From JBBAAP01 sp043808305 (lineage in GTDB: Bacteria > Planctomycetota > MHYJ01 > JACQXL01): DNA of 32,409 nucleotides. The stretch spans positions 1 through 32,409 of the forward strand of contig JAZDFB010000134.1 in NCBI GenBank assembly GCA_043808305.1, read 5' to 3'. A program made the translations under genes and the position numbers. Position 1 is the first letter of the stretch, and every line of letters starts with the position of its first letter. Positions 30,914 to 32,409 of the stretch are shown in pieces. The notes below the pieces were generated by a model. That model was not told the DNA's origin and made no database searches. It saw only the letters and a list, made by a program, of their open reading frames with translations.

Positions 30914-30941
30914 AGATTAACAAATCGGGTTTTAAGGTCAA
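30914..30941 (-). promoter_or_regulatory. Promoter of mlaD (near-leaderless arrangement)
   Basis: On the minus strand, TTGACC (30936-30941), 16-bp spacer, TAATCT (30914-30919), then 8 nt to the ATG at 30905. It lies in the 53-bp gap after mlaF. Confidence 0.5.
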
Positions 30942-30958
30942 GAAAGTTTAATGATTCA

Positions 30959-31699
30959 TTAAACCATCGGCCCATCGGCTTCGCCTTCGACAAACTGCTT
31001 GATAAACGGGTCTTCATAATTATGGAAATCATCCGGCGTGCCCTCGCGGATAATCTTGCCCTGGTATAGCAAAGCTATGTGATCGGCAACCATAAAGGTG
31101 CTTTTCATATCGTGCGTCACCACGATGGAAGTAACATTAAGCTTTTCCCGCATCTCGATAATCAGGCGGTTAATCACGTTGGACATAATCGGGTCCAGCC
31201 CGGTGGTCGGTTCATCGTAAAGAATAATCTTAGGTTTGTGGACGATCGACCTGGCCAATGACACACGTTTTCTCATACCGCCGCTTAGGTCGGCCGGCAT
31301 AGCTTCTTCCAGATGGTTTAAACCCAGAAGCCCGAGCACCTCGGCTACGCGTTTTTTTATATCGTATTCGGGCAATTCGTTGTGTTCGCGCAAAGGCAAC
31401 CCGACATTATCGCCGACATTGAGTGAATTAAGTAGTGCCCCGCTCTGGAAGAGGAACCCGAACTTTTTCCTGACCGGGCTTAGCTGCTCTTCGGAAAAAC
31501 CAGTGATGTCATCGCCGTCCACCGTTACCCGGCCGCTGTCCGGCTGAAGAAGCCCGACCATATGCTTAAGTGTAACGCTCTTGCCGCATCCGCTCCGGCC
31601 GATGATAGCGCAAGTCTCACCCTCCTTGATTTTAAGATTCAGCCCGGTGAGCACTTCTTTGCTGCCAAGAGTTTTGTGGACATTGATGAATTCAATCAT
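30959..31699 (-). CDS. mlaF: ABC transporter ATP-binding protein, MlaF type
   Basis: A 246-residue ATPase of the Mla phospholipid transport system (MlaFEDB). Walker A is GRSGCGKS, the signature is LSGGMRKRVSLARS, Walker B is IILYDEPTTGLDP, and the switch His lies in IVVTHDM. The C-terminus (YEDPFIKQFVEGEADGP) is typical of MlaF. It sits directly upstream of mlaD on the same strand; the permease mlaE, normally in between or before, is absent here and may be elsewhere. Direction of lipid flow cannot be deduced. Confidence 0.92.
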   Translation of the reverse strand: MIEFINVHKTLGSKEVLTGLNLKIKEGETCAIIGRSGCGKSVTLKHMVGLLQPDSGRVTVDGDDITGFSEEQLSPVRKKFGFLFQSGALLNSLNVGDNVGLPLREHNELPEYDIKKRVAEVLGLLGLNHLEEAMPADLSGGMRKRVSLARSIVHKPKIILYDEPTTGLDPIMSNVINRLIIEMREKLNVTSIVVTHDMKSTFMVADHIALLYQGKIIREGTPDDFHNYEDPFIKQFVEGEADGPMV

Positions 31700-31761
31700 T
31701 TGTTATTCAATATACAGATTCTCCCTGTGCCATTCATACTATATACTGTATACTTAAAGCC

Positions 31762-32409
31762 CTACGTCCCCTCCGACCAGCTGGATAGATACTTAACCTG
31801 TTCCGGCGTGAGTTTATCTATCTTAACACCCAGGGTGGCCAGTTTCAGGCTGGCAATCCAGTTCTCAATGCTTTCGGGTATCTCGTAAACCTTGGGCGTA
31901 AATTCCAAAGCGTGCTTGACCACGTATTCTGACATCAATGACTGTGTGGCAAAGCTCATATCCATAACCGTGGCCGGGTGGCCTTCGGCGCAGGCCAGGT
32001 TAACCAGCCGGCCCTGCCCGAGCACGAATATGTTTTTGCCGCTCCGAAGTATGTATTGCTCCACGTTAGGACGAATGTCTTTCTTAATCTGGCGCGACAT
32101 CTTGGCCAGTTCAACCAGGTTGAGTTCCACGTTGAAGTGGCCGGAGTTGCAAACCACTGCGCCGTCTTTCATAATCTTGAAATGTTCGCCCCGGATAACG
32201 TTGACGTCGCCGGTCAGGGTGCAGAATATGTCACCGATTCGGGCGGCTTGTTTCATAGGCATAATCTCGAACCCATCCATATTGGCTTCTAACGCCCTTA
32301 ACGGGTTAACCTCGGTGATAATCACCCGGGCGCCCAGTCCCCTGGCCCGCATGGCGAATCCGCGGCCGCACCAGCCGTAACCACCCGCGACTATCACCTT
32401 GCCGGCAAA
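31762..32409 (-). CDS. ahcY: Adenosylhomocysteinase, C-terminal part (runs off the window)
   Basis: NAD-dependent S-adenosylhomocysteine hydrolase; only the last 215 or so residues are in the window and the 5' part continues beyond 32409. The NAD-binding Rossmann motif is VIVAGGYGWCGRGFA, and ITEVNPLRALEANMDGF is the family's cofactor-domain block. GHFNVELN and LACAEGHPATVMDMSFA are conserved closing motifs. It ends SSWSEGT, the short C-terminus seen in archaeal and Thermotoga-type enzymes, instead of the longer KPDHYRY tail. It recycles the product of SAM-dependent methylation. It lies 62 bp upstream of mlaF on the same strand. Confidence 0.95.
   Translation of the reverse strand, partial: FAGKVIVAGGYGWCGRGFAMRARGLGARVIITEVNPLRALEANMDGFEIMPMKQAARIGDIFCTLTGDVNVIRGEHFKIMKDGAVVCNSGHFNVELNLVELAKMSRQIKKDIRPNVEQYILRSGKNIFVLGQGRLVNLACAEGHPATVMDMSFATQSLMSEYVVKHALEFTPKVYEIPESIENWIASLKLATLGVKIDKLTPEQVKYLSSWSEGT

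Overview
The window reads as a contig from a Gram-negative, probably anaerobic and uncultivated bacterium. An Mla/MCE lipid-transport operon implies an outer membrane. Two membrane-anchored Ser/Thr kinase-TPR genes, a 2-hydroxyacyl-CoA dehydratase-type protein with its ATP-dependent activase, and repeat-rich spacers fit Planctomycetota or a nearby lineage. That placement is inferred from gene content only. No rRNA or tRNA gene was recognised.

Layout. 1-3416: topA with a basic N-terminal tail, palindromic repeats, then a noncoding tandem array of exactly 22 bp period (2685-2992). 3417-7278 (minus strand): radical-SAM AmrS, a GspG-like protein, a DUF3800 gene with a possible small RNA between direct repeats, and a polyprenyl diphosphate synthase. 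7494-9294: tungstate-type ABC transporter (tupB, tupC). 9297-13454: a GxxExxY gene, the dehydratase-type subunit, an AT-rich membrane protein, a second 22-bp array (12085-12546; 21 units, no indels), a short IS1595-like zinc-ribbon protein lacking the transposase core, and a broken 5' end of an activase gene. 13449-19686: kinase-TPR gene (minus), intact activase, and a kinase-like TPR gene whose catalytic Asp is Ala. 19928-26076: translation cluster thrS, infC (AUU start), rpmI, rplT, pheS, pheT. 26142-29467: preA-like dihydropyrimidine dehydrogenase, dihydropyrimidinase, riboflavin synthase. 29520-32409 (minus): mlaD, mlaF and the 3' part of ahcY.

How parts work together. tupB and tupC would supply tungstate or molybdate for metalloenzymes. 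The dehydratase-type subunit and activase form a radical [4Fe-4S] system, now separated by about 5.4 kb of accessory DNA. preA and dihydropyrimidinase are the first two steps of reductive pyrimidine breakdown. infC-rpmI-rplT is the classic autoregulated operon. MlaF and MlaD are parts of an envelope lipid transporter.

Most unusual: (1) two unrelated 22-bp-phased noncoding arrays, one directly upstream of a domesticated-looking transposase DNA-binding protein; (2) palindromic repeats inserted in frame in at least three genes (amrS, second kinase, preA), like Rickettsia palindromic elements; (3) six promoters whose -10 box lies 6-8 nt from the ATG, suggesting leaderless mRNAs; (4) gene cassettes bracketed by direct or inverted repeats.
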